Shown here piece by piece: positions 42,942 through 51,315 of a stretch of DNA of 59,576 nucleotides (its first letter is position 1; every line of letters starts with the position of its first letter). The position numbers were made by a program, and so were the translations under genes. The notes beneath the pieces are model-generated. The model saw nothing but the letters and a program-made list of their open reading frames with translations. It made no database searches and was not told where the DNA came from. The DNA is from Rhodospirillales bacterium. Its GTDB lineage: Bacteria > Pseudomonadota > Alphaproteobacteria > Acetobacterales > Acetobacteraceae. Location: positions 1 through 59,576 of the forward strand of contig JANYDF010000162.1 in the NCBI GenBank assembly GCA_025359905.1, read 5' to 3'.

Positions 42942-44222
42942 ATGGCTTTGTCCGACCGACCGCAGCGCCCGGCCCGCCGCCTTGTTGCCGCATTGCGCAG
43001 TGGCGACTGGCTGAATCCGCGTTTAGCCAAGCCAATTGCGCTGCTGATGCTGATTGCCGGGGCGGCTGCTTACGCCAATTGGCTGCTTGGCACGCAAAAT
43101 GGCATCGACCCGGTGACGCTGAAGCCGATTTCGGCGGACTTTACCAGTTTCTGGATTGCGGCGCGCACTGTCGCGGCGGGCGCGCCCGCCACCGCCTATG
43201 ACCTGCAAGCCCACACAGCCGCGCAACTTGCCGCCATTGCCTATCCGCCCGGCGTGGCGGTGCCGATCGTCACCTGGAGCTACCCGCCCAGCTTCCTGCT
43301 GCTGGTGGCGCCGTTCGGTCTGTTGCCGCTGACGGCCGCCTTCGCGGTGTGGATTGTGCTGACCACGCTGGCGTTTGTGCTGGTGGTGCGCCGCATTGCG
43401 CCGCCAACGCGGTCCTGGCTGCCGGAATTGGCGGCGCTCGGTTTCCCGGCGGCGCAAGGCAATTTGCATTACGGCCAGAACGGCGCGCTGACGGCCGCTC
43501 TGTTCGGCATGGGCCTTATCTGGCTGCAACGGCGGCCATGGCTTGCCGGGGCATGTTTCGCGCTGCTCACCTGCAAGCCGCAACTCGGCCTGATGCTGCC
43601 GGTGGCGCTGCTCGCAGGGCGGCATTTCCGCGCCTTCGCCGCCACTGCCGCCCTGGGGGCCGGTCTTGCCGCCGTCAGCGCGTTGCTGTTCGGCACGGAA
43701 ACCTGGACGGCGTTTTTCGGCTCGCTGGCGTGGTCACGCCAAGCGCTGCTCGACCAGGGCGACGCCGTGTGGGGCCGTATGCCAAGTCTGTTCGCCGCAC
43801 TGCGGTTGCATGGCGCGCCACTGCTGCTGGCCTATGCGGCGCAGGCTAGCGTGGCGCTGTGGGCGGGCGTGCTGTTGTGGCGCTTGTGGCGTGGCGAAGC
43901 GGCGTATTCGGTCAAGGCTGGAAGCCTCGCATTCGCAACGTTGGCCGCCACACCGTACCTATTGGTCTATGACCTCGTGCTGCTGGGCATCGGCATCGCT
44001 TGGCTGGTGCGCGATGGCGCCGCGCGCGGCTTCGCGCCGTGGTGCCCATTGCTGATTGCACTGGCCTGGTATTTGGCGTCGATCTGCGATTTCGTTACCC
44101 CGCTCGGGGTGCCGGTGCTGCCGGTGCTGTGCTTGGCGCTGCTGACGGCGCTCGTTACGGCGAAGTCGGACCCAGGCCGCGCCCCGGCGACCACACCGGA
44201 TCGGGCGTTCGCCACAGAATAG
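42942..44222 (+). CDS. GT87/DUF2029-family membrane glycosyltransferase (second copy)
   Basis: A 426-residue protein with the same layout as the gene at 24364: SADFTSFWIAARTVAAGAPA after the first helix, WSYPPSFLLLVAPFGLLP, GQNGALTAALFGMGLIWL, CKPQLGLMLPVALLAGRHF and a later TPYLLVYDLVLLGIG. About ten membrane helices. Relatives use polyprenyl-phosphate sugars on the outer face of the inner membrane, so the GT2 enzyme at 37854 could supply its donor. Its last 68 bases overlap the convergent creatininase-family gene, so both C-termini (hydrophilic in each) are encoded on opposite strands of the same DNA. Confidence 0.85.
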   Translation: MALSDRPQRPARRLVAALRSGDWLNPRLAKPIALLMLIAGAAAYANWLLGTQNGIDPVTLKPISADFTSFWIAARTVAAGAPATAYDLQAHTAAQLAAIAYPPGVAVPIVTWSYPPSFLLLVAPFGLLPLTAAFAVWIVLTTLAFVLVVRRIAPPTRSWLPELAALGFPAAQGNLHYGQNGALTAALFGMGLIWLQRRPWLAGACFALLTCKPQLGLMLPVALLAGRHFRAFAATAALGAGLAAVSALLFGTETWTAFFGSLAWSRQALLDQGDAVWGRMPSLFAALRLHGAPLLLAYAAQASVALWAGVLLWRLWRGEAAYSVKAGSLAFATLAATPYLLVYDLVLLGIGIAWLVRDGAARGFAPWCPLLIALAWYLASICDFVTPLGVPVLPVLCLALLTALVTAKSDPGRAPATTPDRAFATE

Positions 44223-44967
44223 GGTCGCGCATCGCCTCGGCCAGCGCCGCCGCCATTGCCGCGAGCAATTTTTCGCCCTTGGCTTGCGTCCCAGCGCGTG
44301 GGTCGCCGCGCACGCCGCTGACCGGCGCGCGTTCGGCGAAACTCCAGAACCGCGACAGCGCCGGACGATTGGCGATCACGCCTGGGCCCTGGCGCGCCGC
44401 CAGTTCGAGCATGCTGGTGCGCACCAATTCAGGCGCCAATTCCAACATCAGCGAAGTTTCCGCCTCGCAGGCATGCTGGCAGCCTTTCTGGGTTTCCAGA
44501 ACGGCGGCCAATGTGTCCGGGATCATCGACCATGGCTTGGCCGCGACCACCGGAAAGGCGAATTCGTGGGCAATTTCGCGGCAGGCCACGGCCAGCGGGT
44601 CGTCGTTGCCGCCATGCGCATTGACGATCAACAGCCGGGTGAAACCGAGCGCCCGCACGCTGCGCGTCACACTGCGCAGCACGGCGGAAAACGCCGCGTA
44701 GTCCAGGCTGATGGTGCCGCCGAACGGCAAATGGTGCTCGCTCATGCCGCTCCACATCGCGGGCAGCACCAGCACCGGCATTTCATCCGCCACGAGTCGC
44801 GCAGCAGCGGCGGACAGTTCCCAGGCAACGCGGCTGTCGGTGATCACCGGCAGATGCGGGCCGTGCTGTTCCAGCGCGCCAACTGGCAGCACCGCCAGCG
44901 CGTTGCCGCGTGCCGCGACGGCGCGAATTTCCGGGGCGGTCAGCCGGGACCAGTCGATGTCCGGCAC
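44155..44967 (-). CDS. creatininase-family metal-dependent amidohydrolase
   Basis: A 270-residue member of the creatininase/MftE family. Metal and catalytic residues are visible: EQHGPHLPVITD (Glu33, His35, Asp44), VNAHGGND (His118), and HACEAETS (Glu168). Members hydrolyse cyclic amides or peptides such as creatinine, formamides (FAPy), or a peptide cofactor precursor; the target here is not evident. GTG 44967 lies 1 base after the stop of the exported ankyrin-like gene, so coupling is likely, and the longer open frame upstream inside that gene is rejected. The 3' end overlaps the convergent GT87 gene by 68 bases. Confidence 0.88.
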   Translation of the reverse strand: MPDIDWSRLTAPEIRAVAARGNALAVLPVGALEQHGPHLPVITDSRVAWELSAAAARLVADEMPVLVLPAMWSGMSEHHLPFGGTISLDYAAFSAVLRSVTRSVRALGFTRLLIVNAHGGNDDPLAVACREIAHEFAFPVVAAKPWSMIPDTLAAVLETQKGCQHACEAETSLMLELAPELVRTSMLELAARQGPGVIANRPALSRFWSFAERAPVSGVRGDPRAGTQAKGEKLLAAMAAALAEAMRDPILWRTPDPVWSPGRGLGPTSP

Positions 44968-44968
44968 G

Positions 44969-45604
44969 CTATTGCACCGTGCCGCCGAAGCCGAGGAATC
45001 CGGCCTGCGGATTGGCAACGCCAGTATCGGCCGGGCCAGCGAACTGCCGGGGCGCCGCCGGCAATACCGGCTTGGTGGCTGCCAGTTTCGCCACGGCTGG
45101 CTTCTGCGCTGGGGGTTTGGCCGGGCCGCTTGCCGCCACGGCCTTGGCGCTGTTCTTGGCGGTCTTGGCCGCCGGGCCGAGCGGCGTGGCATCCGCCGCG
45201 CGCATCGACAGCAGCAGGAAGGTGATGTCGTTGCGGCTAAGGTCCACCGACAGATCAATCGGCGTCAGGCCGAGCAGGTTGCGGCCGTTCAGGTCGGCGC
45301 CGCGCGACAAGGCATCGCGCGCCGAGGCAATGTCGCCGCGATTGATCGCATCGAACAGCGCCTCGGTCGGCGGCAGGTCGAGTTGGGTCTTTTCCGCCGG
45401 TTCATAAACATTGGCCGCTCCCGGCAGCGCGGGCGGCGGCACGCCGGTAACCCCGCCGTCATCTGGCTTGGGCTGGTTGCGTTCCTTGTACGGCGGATGA
45501 AATCCGGCGGTTCCACTGTTCATCTGGGCGTGCGCGGCGCTCGCCAGCAACGCGACTGCGGCAGCGAGTGCCATAATGAATCCGGTATGCGACAGACGTA
45601 TCAT
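44969..45604 (-). CDS. exported ankyrin-repeat-like protein
   Basis: A 211-residue exported protein. The signal peptide is FIMALAAAVALLASAAHA (cleavage after AHA, about residue 26). Residues 80-135 contain one to two ankyrin-like units (ALFDAINRGDIASARDALSRGADLNGRNLLGLTPIDLSV, quoted here only by its span: helix-turn-helix then RGADLN and GLTPI). The C-terminus is Lys/Ala/Pro-rich and would be disordered in the periplasm. Neighbours are the vWA/GATase membrane protein upstream (87-base gap) and the creatininase gene downstream (1 base). Ankyrin units usually bind protein; the partner is unknown. Confidence 0.8.
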   Translation of the reverse strand: MIRLSHTGFIMALAAAVALLASAAHAQMNSGTAGFHPPYKERNQPKPDDGGVTGVPPPALPGAANVYEPAEKTQLDLPPTEALFDAINRGDIASARDALSRGADLNGRNLLGLTPIDLSVDLSRNDITFLLLSMRAADATPLGPAAKTAKNSAKAVAASGPAKPPAQKPAVAKLAATKPVLPAAPRQFAGPADTGVANPQAGFLGFGGTVQ

Positions 45605-45691
45605 GGCTCATCCTGACTTTGCCCGGTGGCAATGGCGGCAACCCGGCGCAATTCCTAGCCGCTTAGCACGTCCGCCGCCGGGGCGGGAGTT

Positions 45692-47767
45692 CTAGCGGCT
45701 CTCCCGCCGCCATGCCGCCACTGCAAGGCCGAGCAACAGCGGCAGCGCCGCCCAAGGCGGCAACAGCGGTGCGACCGCAATGCCGGTTACCACATGATCG
45801 TGGCGGCGCTGCAACCCGATCCAGCCGGAGCCGGAGGCATCGCGCTCCGGCTCGGTTCTGCGCAGTTCCGGCGCTCCATTCGGGTCGAGCCAATGCACAC
45901 CGCCACCCGATTCGCGCGCCAAACGCTCCAATAGCGTCGCCGTCGCACGCAGATCGGCCAGTTCAGGCGGGTTGGCCGCCCCGGCGGCGGCATAGGCGGT
46001 GCGCTGCCCATCGGTGACCTGCCAGACGCCGGGCGCTTGGGCGGGGAGCGTGGCGGTGGCGCGGCCAGGCCGCTGCTCGGCCAATGCCAGTGTGCTTTGC
46101 CCGCCATCCGGCGTGGTCACGCTAACCGGGCCAGCGGCGGCGGCATCGGTGGTGCGGCGTTCGACCGACAAGATACCCCGGTCCACCGACGCGGTCAGCG
46201 CGGTTTCCTCCAGGTCGGGTTCCTTCATCAGCCAGTGCGCGGTGCGGCGCAGCAGTTCGGCTTGCGGCCCGCCGCCTTCGTGGCCGCGCGACCACAGCCA
46301 GATTTGATCGGACAGCAGCATCGCCACGCGGCCCTGGCCAACCCGGTCGAGCAACAACAACGGCGCGCCGTCCGGCCCGCTCATCAGCGCTTCGCCCTTG
46401 ACGGCGGTGGGCGCGATGCGGCGATACCAATTGCCCCAGCTTGCTGCGCCCGGTAGGCCGGCAGTGACCGGATGGCGCTGGCCGAGCAAGGTGAGCGCGG
46501 GGCGAAACGGGCCTTCCAGCACGCCGCCATCGTCCGGCGCCTCGGCGGGCAGCACGCTCGCCAGCGCGGTATGGCCAAGGCTGGTCTCACCGGTGAATTC
46601 GGGGCCAACGCTCAACAGCAAGGCGCCGCCATCGCGCACGTAGTCGGCGATGTTGCGGATATACAGCGGCGGCAGCGTGCCGCGATTCTGGAAGCGGTCC
46701 AGAATAATCAGGTCGAACTCATTGATTTTGAGCATAAACAGCTCGCGCACCGGAAAGGCGATCAACGCCAGTTCCTTCAGCGGCGTCAGATCGTCCTTTT
46801 CCGGCGGTCGCAGAATGGTGAAGTGGATCAAGTCCACCGCTGGATCGGATTTCAGCAGCCGCCGCCACGTCCGCTCGCCGGCATGCGGCTCACCGGACAC
46901 CAGCAGCACCTTCAAGCGGTCGCGCACGCCGTTGATGGTCACCACCGCACGGTTATTGGCCAGCGCGACCTCGCCGGGCAACGCCTCCACGTTCAGGTCC
47001 ACCACTGAGGGCCCTGCGCGCGGGATAGGGATATCCAGCGTGGTCTCCCGGCCAGTGACGACGGATTCCACCCGTTCGGCTTCGCCGTCACGCTTGATGG
47101 ACAGCTTCACTGTCGCGGGGCCGCCGGACAGCAAGCTGCGATTGACGCCGAGGTCATCGACCACGAGGCGCAGTTGCACGCTTTTGCCGACGATGCCGTA
47201 GCCCGGTGCCTCGATGATGCGGATGCGCCGGTCGGTTTCCTCGCCTTTGGCGGGGATCAGCACATGCAACGGCGCGGCCCATGTCGCGTTGGGTGGAATG
47301 TCGTGCACTTGCCCGTCGGTGACGGCGACGATGCCGGCCAGCCTGGCCCGCGGAATGTCGGCCAGCGCGCGTTCGATGGCGGCGAAAAGTTTGGTGCCCT
47401 CACTGCCGGCTTCCGGAACGGTGATGGTGCGCAGTTCCAAGTCCTGCACGCCACGCGCCTGCGCCTCGATCTGCCGCCGCGCGGCCTGCGCCAGCTCGGT
47501 GCGGCGGCCGACGCTCATCGAAGCCGATTCGTCGATTGCCAGCAGGCCGATATCCGGCAGCGTCTGCCGGGTCTCCTCGACCAGACGTGGCCCGGTCAGC
47601 CACGCCAGCAGCACCGCGAAAGCGAGGCCGCGCAGCGCTGTGCCGGACGCGCGCCGCCATGCCGAAAGCGCCAGCGCCGCGACGCAGATGGCGGTGAGGC
47701 CCGCAAGCAGCCATAGCGGCAAGGCTGGGTCGAAGCGAATAGCGGCAATGGCCTGTTCCATGTGCAT
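45692..47767 (-). CDS. membrane-anchored vWA / glutamine-amidotransferase-like protein
   Basis: A 691-residue protein with two N-terminal membrane helices (about residues 16-60) and one at the C-terminus (PPWAALPLLLGLAVAAW), placing the bulk in the periplasm. After the helices comes LLAIDESASMSV, a D-x-S-x-S metal site of a vWA-like domain. A class I glutamine-amidotransferase-like flavodoxin fold follows (LKVLLVSGEPHAGERTW, and VRDGGALLLSVGPEFTG), without an obvious catalytic triad. It fits proteins that follow DUF4159/BatA genes in alphaproteobacterial MoxR operons. It starts 3 bases after the DUF4159 gene stop. ATG 47761 is an alternative start. Confidence 0.83.
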   Translation of the reverse strand: MHMEQAIAAIRFDPALPLWLLAGLTAICVAALALSAWRRASGTALRGLAFAVLLAWLTGPRLVEETRQTLPDIGLLAIDESASMSVGRRTELAQAARRQIEAQARGVQDLELRTITVPEAGSEGTKLFAAIERALADIPRARLAGIVAVTDGQVHDIPPNATWAAPLHVLIPAKGEETDRRIRIIEAPGYGIVGKSVQLRLVVDDLGVNRSLLSGGPATVKLSIKRDGEAERVESVVTGRETTLDIPIPRAGPSVVDLNVEALPGEVALANNRAVVTINGVRDRLKVLLVSGEPHAGERTWRRLLKSDPAVDLIHFTILRPPEKDDLTPLKELALIAFPVRELFMLKINEFDLIILDRFQNRGTLPPLYIRNIADYVRDGGALLLSVGPEFTGETSLGHTALASVLPAEAPDDGGVLEGPFRPALTLLGQRHPVTAGLPGAASWGNWYRRIAPTAVKGEALMSGPDGAPLLLLDRVGQGRVAMLLSDQIWLWSRGHEGGGPQAELLRRTAHWLMKEPDLEETALTASVDRGILSVERRTTDAAAAGPVSVTTPDGGQSTLALAEQRPGRATATLPAQAPGVWQVTDGQRTAYAAAGAANPPELADLRATATLLERLARESGGGVHWLDPNGAPELRRTEPERDASGSGWIGLQRRHDHVVTGIAVAPLLPPWAALPLLLGLAVAAWRRESR

Positions 47768-47770
47768 CAG

Positions 47771-50434
47771 CTATTGCCCCAGCCGTTCCAGCAGCGACGG
47801 CACATGCACCTGATCGCCTTTGTAATTGCCGGTCAGGGCATAGATCACCAGATTGACACCGAAACGGTAAGCCAAGGTGCGCTGCCGCGTGCCGCCGGGC
47901 AGGGTGGCGAACGGGTTGCGGCCATCGGCGTCCACCGCCCAGGCAGATGCCCAGTCATGCGCGCCGATGATCACGGGGCTGACACTGTCGTTGCTGCGGT
48001 CCTCGTCCCGCCCGACCCAGACCGTCTCGCCGTCGTAGCGGCCAGGATAGTCCTGCAACAGGTAGAACGAGCGAGCCAGGACGTGCGCCGAGGTCAGCGC
48101 GGTCAGCGGGGGCACGGCCAAACCGCGCCCGAATTGCTGCAACGCCTCGGCCGCGCCGGGTGCAAATCCAGCACCGGTGCCGCCGCCGCGCGTGTCGATC
48201 ATCAGGATGCCGCCATGCGCCATGAAGCCGTTCAGTGCGGCGATGGCGGCGCCTGACGGCGCGCCGGCGTCGGCTGAGATTGGCCAATAGATCAGCGGAT
48301 AGAAGCTGAGGTCGTCCTGTCCCGGCGTTACCGCCGCTGGGTCGCCGAGTGTGGCGGCGGTGCGGCGATTGACGTACTCGGACAGGCCACTGAGGCCCAT
48401 TCTTGAGACATTGTCGAGCTGGCCGTCGCCGGTGACGATGTACCCAAGACGAGTTATAAGCGCTGGATTTTGCTCCATTTCCTGCGCTTGCGCTGAGGCT
48501 GCCAGCAACCCGAGGGCCAGGAAAGCGGCAGCCGGGCGCAACAAGCCGCGCAACCGCAGCGAAACCAGTAAATCGCCCGCTAGTAGCGCCAGGGCCAAGG
48601 CAATCAGCCATGGCCCGATGGCCTGCTCGCGCGCGGTGCCGCCCAAGGCTTCCGCGTTGGCCCCGGCAATGGGCCCTGCGGCTTCCGGCGGCGGCACGTG
48701 GGCGGACAGGTTCACCGCGCGGCGGCCGTTCTCGGGCCCGTACAGGCCGGGCGGATGACGCGGTCCAGGCACGATGGCGGCGGCATCGCCGGGTGGAATT
48801 GGCGTGGCCGAGGACGGTGGCGGCACGAGGACGCCGAAACCATCCAGCGTTTGCGCTGGGGCCAATGGTGCGGCATCCGGCGTCTCGCCGCCGACCCCGG
48901 CCGATAGCGCCACGAGGCGTCGCAGCATATCGACGAACAGGCCGGACAGCGGCAGGTCCGACCAATCGGCGTTCGCCGTGACGTGGAACAGCACGATCCG
49001 CCCCGCCCCGCGCGTGCTGGCGGTGACCAAGGGCGTGCCGTCCGACAATTTGGCCCAGGTCTGCTCGGCCAGATGGGCACCCGGCTCGGCGAGCACTTGG
49101 CGGGTCACGCGCACGTCGGGCGGAATGGTCAGCCCGGCGAACGGTGAGCCGGACTGAAATCCGGCCAACCCGGCCGGCTGGCTCCAGGACATCGCACCGC
49201 CCAATTGTCGGTCGCCGTCGAGCAGCTTGACCGGCAGCAGCGCGTCGGGATGGCCCGCCAGTTGCGGCCCGGCAAAGCGCACCAGCAGCCCGCCGTGTTC
49301 GACCCAGGCGGTAAGCTTGTCGCGCTCCGGCCCGTCGGCGATCAGCCGGTCGGCCAGCATCAGCACCGATAGGTCGCGCGACAGCAGCGTATCGAGGTCG
49401 CCTTCGCGCACTTCGGTGTATGGGTCGAGCGCGCGGCGCAGGTAGAAGGCTTGGCCGGTCAGCGGCGTTTCAGCGGTGGCAGCGTCGCCGGCCACGATAC
49501 CGGCCGGGCGGCGGCGCCAGCGCTCGTCGAGCAGCACAACCGAACCAGCCGAGGCTTGGCCATCGAGCCGCAGGGTTGCAAGCCGGTTGCGCAGTTCGAG
49601 CGGCAGGCGCAACGGCGCTTCGCCGATGGCGGCGCCAGCGGGCATCGGCACCGGCAGCCGGGCCAGGGTGCGGCCATCGCTGGATTGTGCCAGCACGCTC
49701 ACCGAGCCATCCAAGCCGCGCGCGGTTTGCGCCACGCGCAGCACGATTTGCTCGGCCTCGGTGCGCGGCGGCAGCAGCAGCCGGGCAGGGGGGACGGGAT
49801 CGCTGAGCTCGGTCAGCGGGCCGATGGCGGCAAGCGCGCTGGCGAAGGCGGCAAAGCCAGGGCCGTCGGTCAGACCATCGGCGACATACACTGCCGATCC
49901 GCCCGCCGGCCAAGCCTGCACCGCGCGCGCGCCAGCGTTGCGGTCCACGGCCCAGGGCTTTGGCCGCAGCGCCGTGAGGCGCGGACGCAGTTCGGCGGCG
50001 GGCAGGGCAGCGGAGGCCGCGATGGCGCTGCCATCGTCAGGGGGGGCGGTGGCGAGCAGGCCGACATGGCGGCCAGCCCGCTCCGCCCGGTCAAGCACGG
50101 CGTCGGCCGCCTGCATCCGCCGGGGCCAATCGCCCGCACTGGCCCAGCCGTCGTCGATCACCAGCAGCACCGGTCCGCTGCCGGGCAATGCCTGCCCAGC
50201 GTCCAGCAACGGACGCGCGATGCCCACAATCAGCAATCCGGCCGCCAGCACGCGCAGCACCAGCAGCCACCACGGAGTGCGCGCCGGGGTTTCCGCAACT
50301 GTGTGCAGGCCGAGCAGGAGGCGCACCGCCGGAAACACTTCACGGCGCGGGGCCGGTGGGGTTACGCGCAGCAGCCACCACAGCAGCGGCAATCCCGCCA
50401 GCGCCAGCAGCACCCAGGGAGCGGCGAAGATCAT
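47771..50434 (-). CDS. BatA-like / DUF4159 membrane protein
   Basis: An 887-residue protein. The N-terminus is the BatA domain: FAAPWVLLALAGLPLLWWLL, then a second helix at about residues 55-75. A vWA-like region follows with VLLVIDDGWASAGDW in place of a normal metal site. After another membrane segment (residues ~630-660) lies a DUF4159 domain (residues ~680-887), with LITRLGYIVTGD, FYPLIYWPIS, GGILMIDTRGG and HVLARSFYLLQDYPGRYDG. ATG 50434 overlaps the DUF58 stop (ATGA). Together with MoxR and DUF58 it belongs to an envelope-linked chaperone-like module; its biochemical role is not known. Confidence 0.9.
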   Translation of the reverse strand: MIFAAPWVLLALAGLPLLWWLLRVTPPAPRREVFPAVRLLLGLHTVAETPARTPWWLLVLRVLAAGLLIVGIARPLLDAGQALPGSGPVLLVIDDGWASAGDWPRRMQAADAVLDRAERAGRHVGLLATAPPDDGSAIAASAALPAAELRPRLTALRPKPWAVDRNAGARAVQAWPAGGSAVYVADGLTDGPGFAAFASALAAIGPLTELSDPVPPARLLLPPRTEAEQIVLRVAQTARGLDGSVSVLAQSSDGRTLARLPVPMPAGAAIGEAPLRLPLELRNRLATLRLDGQASAGSVVLLDERWRRRPAGIVAGDAATAETPLTGQAFYLRRALDPYTEVREGDLDTLLSRDLSVLMLADRLIADGPERDKLTAWVEHGGLLVRFAGPQLAGHPDALLPVKLLDGDRQLGGAMSWSQPAGLAGFQSGSPFAGLTIPPDVRVTRQVLAEPGAHLAEQTWAKLSDGTPLVTASTRGAGRIVLFHVTANADWSDLPLSGLFVDMLRRLVALSAGVGGETPDAAPLAPAQTLDGFGVLVPPPSSATPIPPGDAAAIVPGPRHPPGLYGPENGRRAVNLSAHVPPPEAAGPIAGANAEALGGTAREQAIGPWLIALALALLAGDLLVSLRLRGLLRPAAAFLALGLLAASAQAQEMEQNPALITRLGYIVTGDGQLDNVSRMGLSGLSEYVNRRTAATLGDPAAVTPGQDDLSFYPLIYWPISADAGAPSGAAIAALNGFMAHGGILMIDTRGGGTGAGFAPGAAEALQQFGRGLAVPPLTALTSAHVLARSFYLLQDYPGRYDGETVWVGRDEDRSNDSVSPVIIGAHDWASAWAVDADGRNPFATLPGGTRQRTLAYRFGVNLVIYALTGNYKGDQVHVPSLLERLGQ

Positions 50435-51315
50435 CGGCGGCGCGGTTCCGGGGCAAGGGCGGCGTAGAGCGACAGCAGCGCCGCTTCCGGCGGGTGGTCG
50501 GTGCGATGCACGGCGAACCTCCAGCCGGCCGCGGTGCAAATCGCCGCAAGGCCGCGCTGCTGCTGCGCCAGCCGCTCGGCGTATTCGGCGCGGATGTTTT
50601 CCACGCGCGGGATCAACGCCGTTTCGCTGCGCCGCAGCCCGTCGAAGCGCACCCGGCCTTCATAGGGCAACAGGGCCTCAGCGGGGTCGAGCACCTGAAG
50701 CAGCGTGCCAGTCACCGGCAGGGCGGCCAAGCGGGTCACGCATTCCTGAAGACTGGCCAGTGGCGATAGCAGGTCGCCGATCAACACCACGCGGGCGTGG
50801 CGTGGCACCCGTGCTTCCGGTGGCAAACCGAAGCTGTCCGGCTCACGCGCCAGTGCGTCCGCCAGCCGCGCCAGTCCGCCGATGCCCGCGATGGGGCGGC
50901 TGTCCGAGGCGAGCAATCGCACCCGCTCGCCGCCGCGCAGCAGCAGGGCAGCTAGCGCCAGCAGCAGCAGCCCGGCGCGGTCGGCCTTTTCCACGGCGGC
51001 GCCGCGCGATTTCCAGCGCATTGAAGCGCCGCCGTCGCGCCACAGGCACACGGTTTGCGCCGCCTCCCACTCGGTTTCGCGCACATAGGTGCGGTCGGAG
51101 CGGGCGGAGATGCGCCAGTCGATCCGCGCCGCCGAATCGCCGGTATAGAATGGCCGGTACTGCCAGAAGCTATCGCCCTGACCGACCCGGCGGCGGCCAT
51201 GCACGCCCTGCGCGACCGTAGCCGCGACCCGTTCGGCGGCGGCCATCAACGGCGGCAGGTGCGCGCCGAGCGCTTGGGCGGCTTGCGTTATCTGGCGCGA
51301 TGGCTCCAGGCTCAC
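50431..51315 (-). CDS. DUF58 domain-containing protein
   Basis: A 294-residue DUF58 protein. It has the family core GRRRVGQGDSFWQYRPFYTG followed by DSAARIDWRISARSDRTYVRE (about residues 40-80), and then a vWA-like Rossmann fold beginning LWRDGGASMRW, where a D-x-G-x-S sequence stands for the metal site. DUF58 proteins are encoded with MoxR ATPases and are thought to be their substrates or adaptors. GTG 51315 shares one base with the moxR stop (TAGTG), indicating translational coupling. It overlaps the DUF4159 gene by ATGA. Confidence 0.92.
   Translation of the reverse strand: MSLEPSRQITQAAQALGAHLPPLMAAAERVAATVAQGVHGRRRVGQGDSFWQYRPFYTGDSAARIDWRISARSDRTYVRETEWEAAQTVCLWRDGGASMRWKSRGAAVEKADRAGLLLLALAALLLRGGERVRLLASDSRPIAGIGGLARLADALAREPDSFGLPPEARVPRHARVVLIGDLLSPLASLQECVTRLAALPVTGTLLQVLDPAEALLPYEGRVRFDGLRRSETALIPRVENIRAEYAERLAQQQRGLAAICTAAGWRFAVHRTDHPPEAALLSLYAALAPEPRRR

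Noticed and set aside
47771-50539. Longer DUF4159 protein starting inside the DUF58 gene
   Set aside because: The BatA domain begins at ATG 50434, overlapping the DUF58 stop as ATGA; upstream residues are not of the family.
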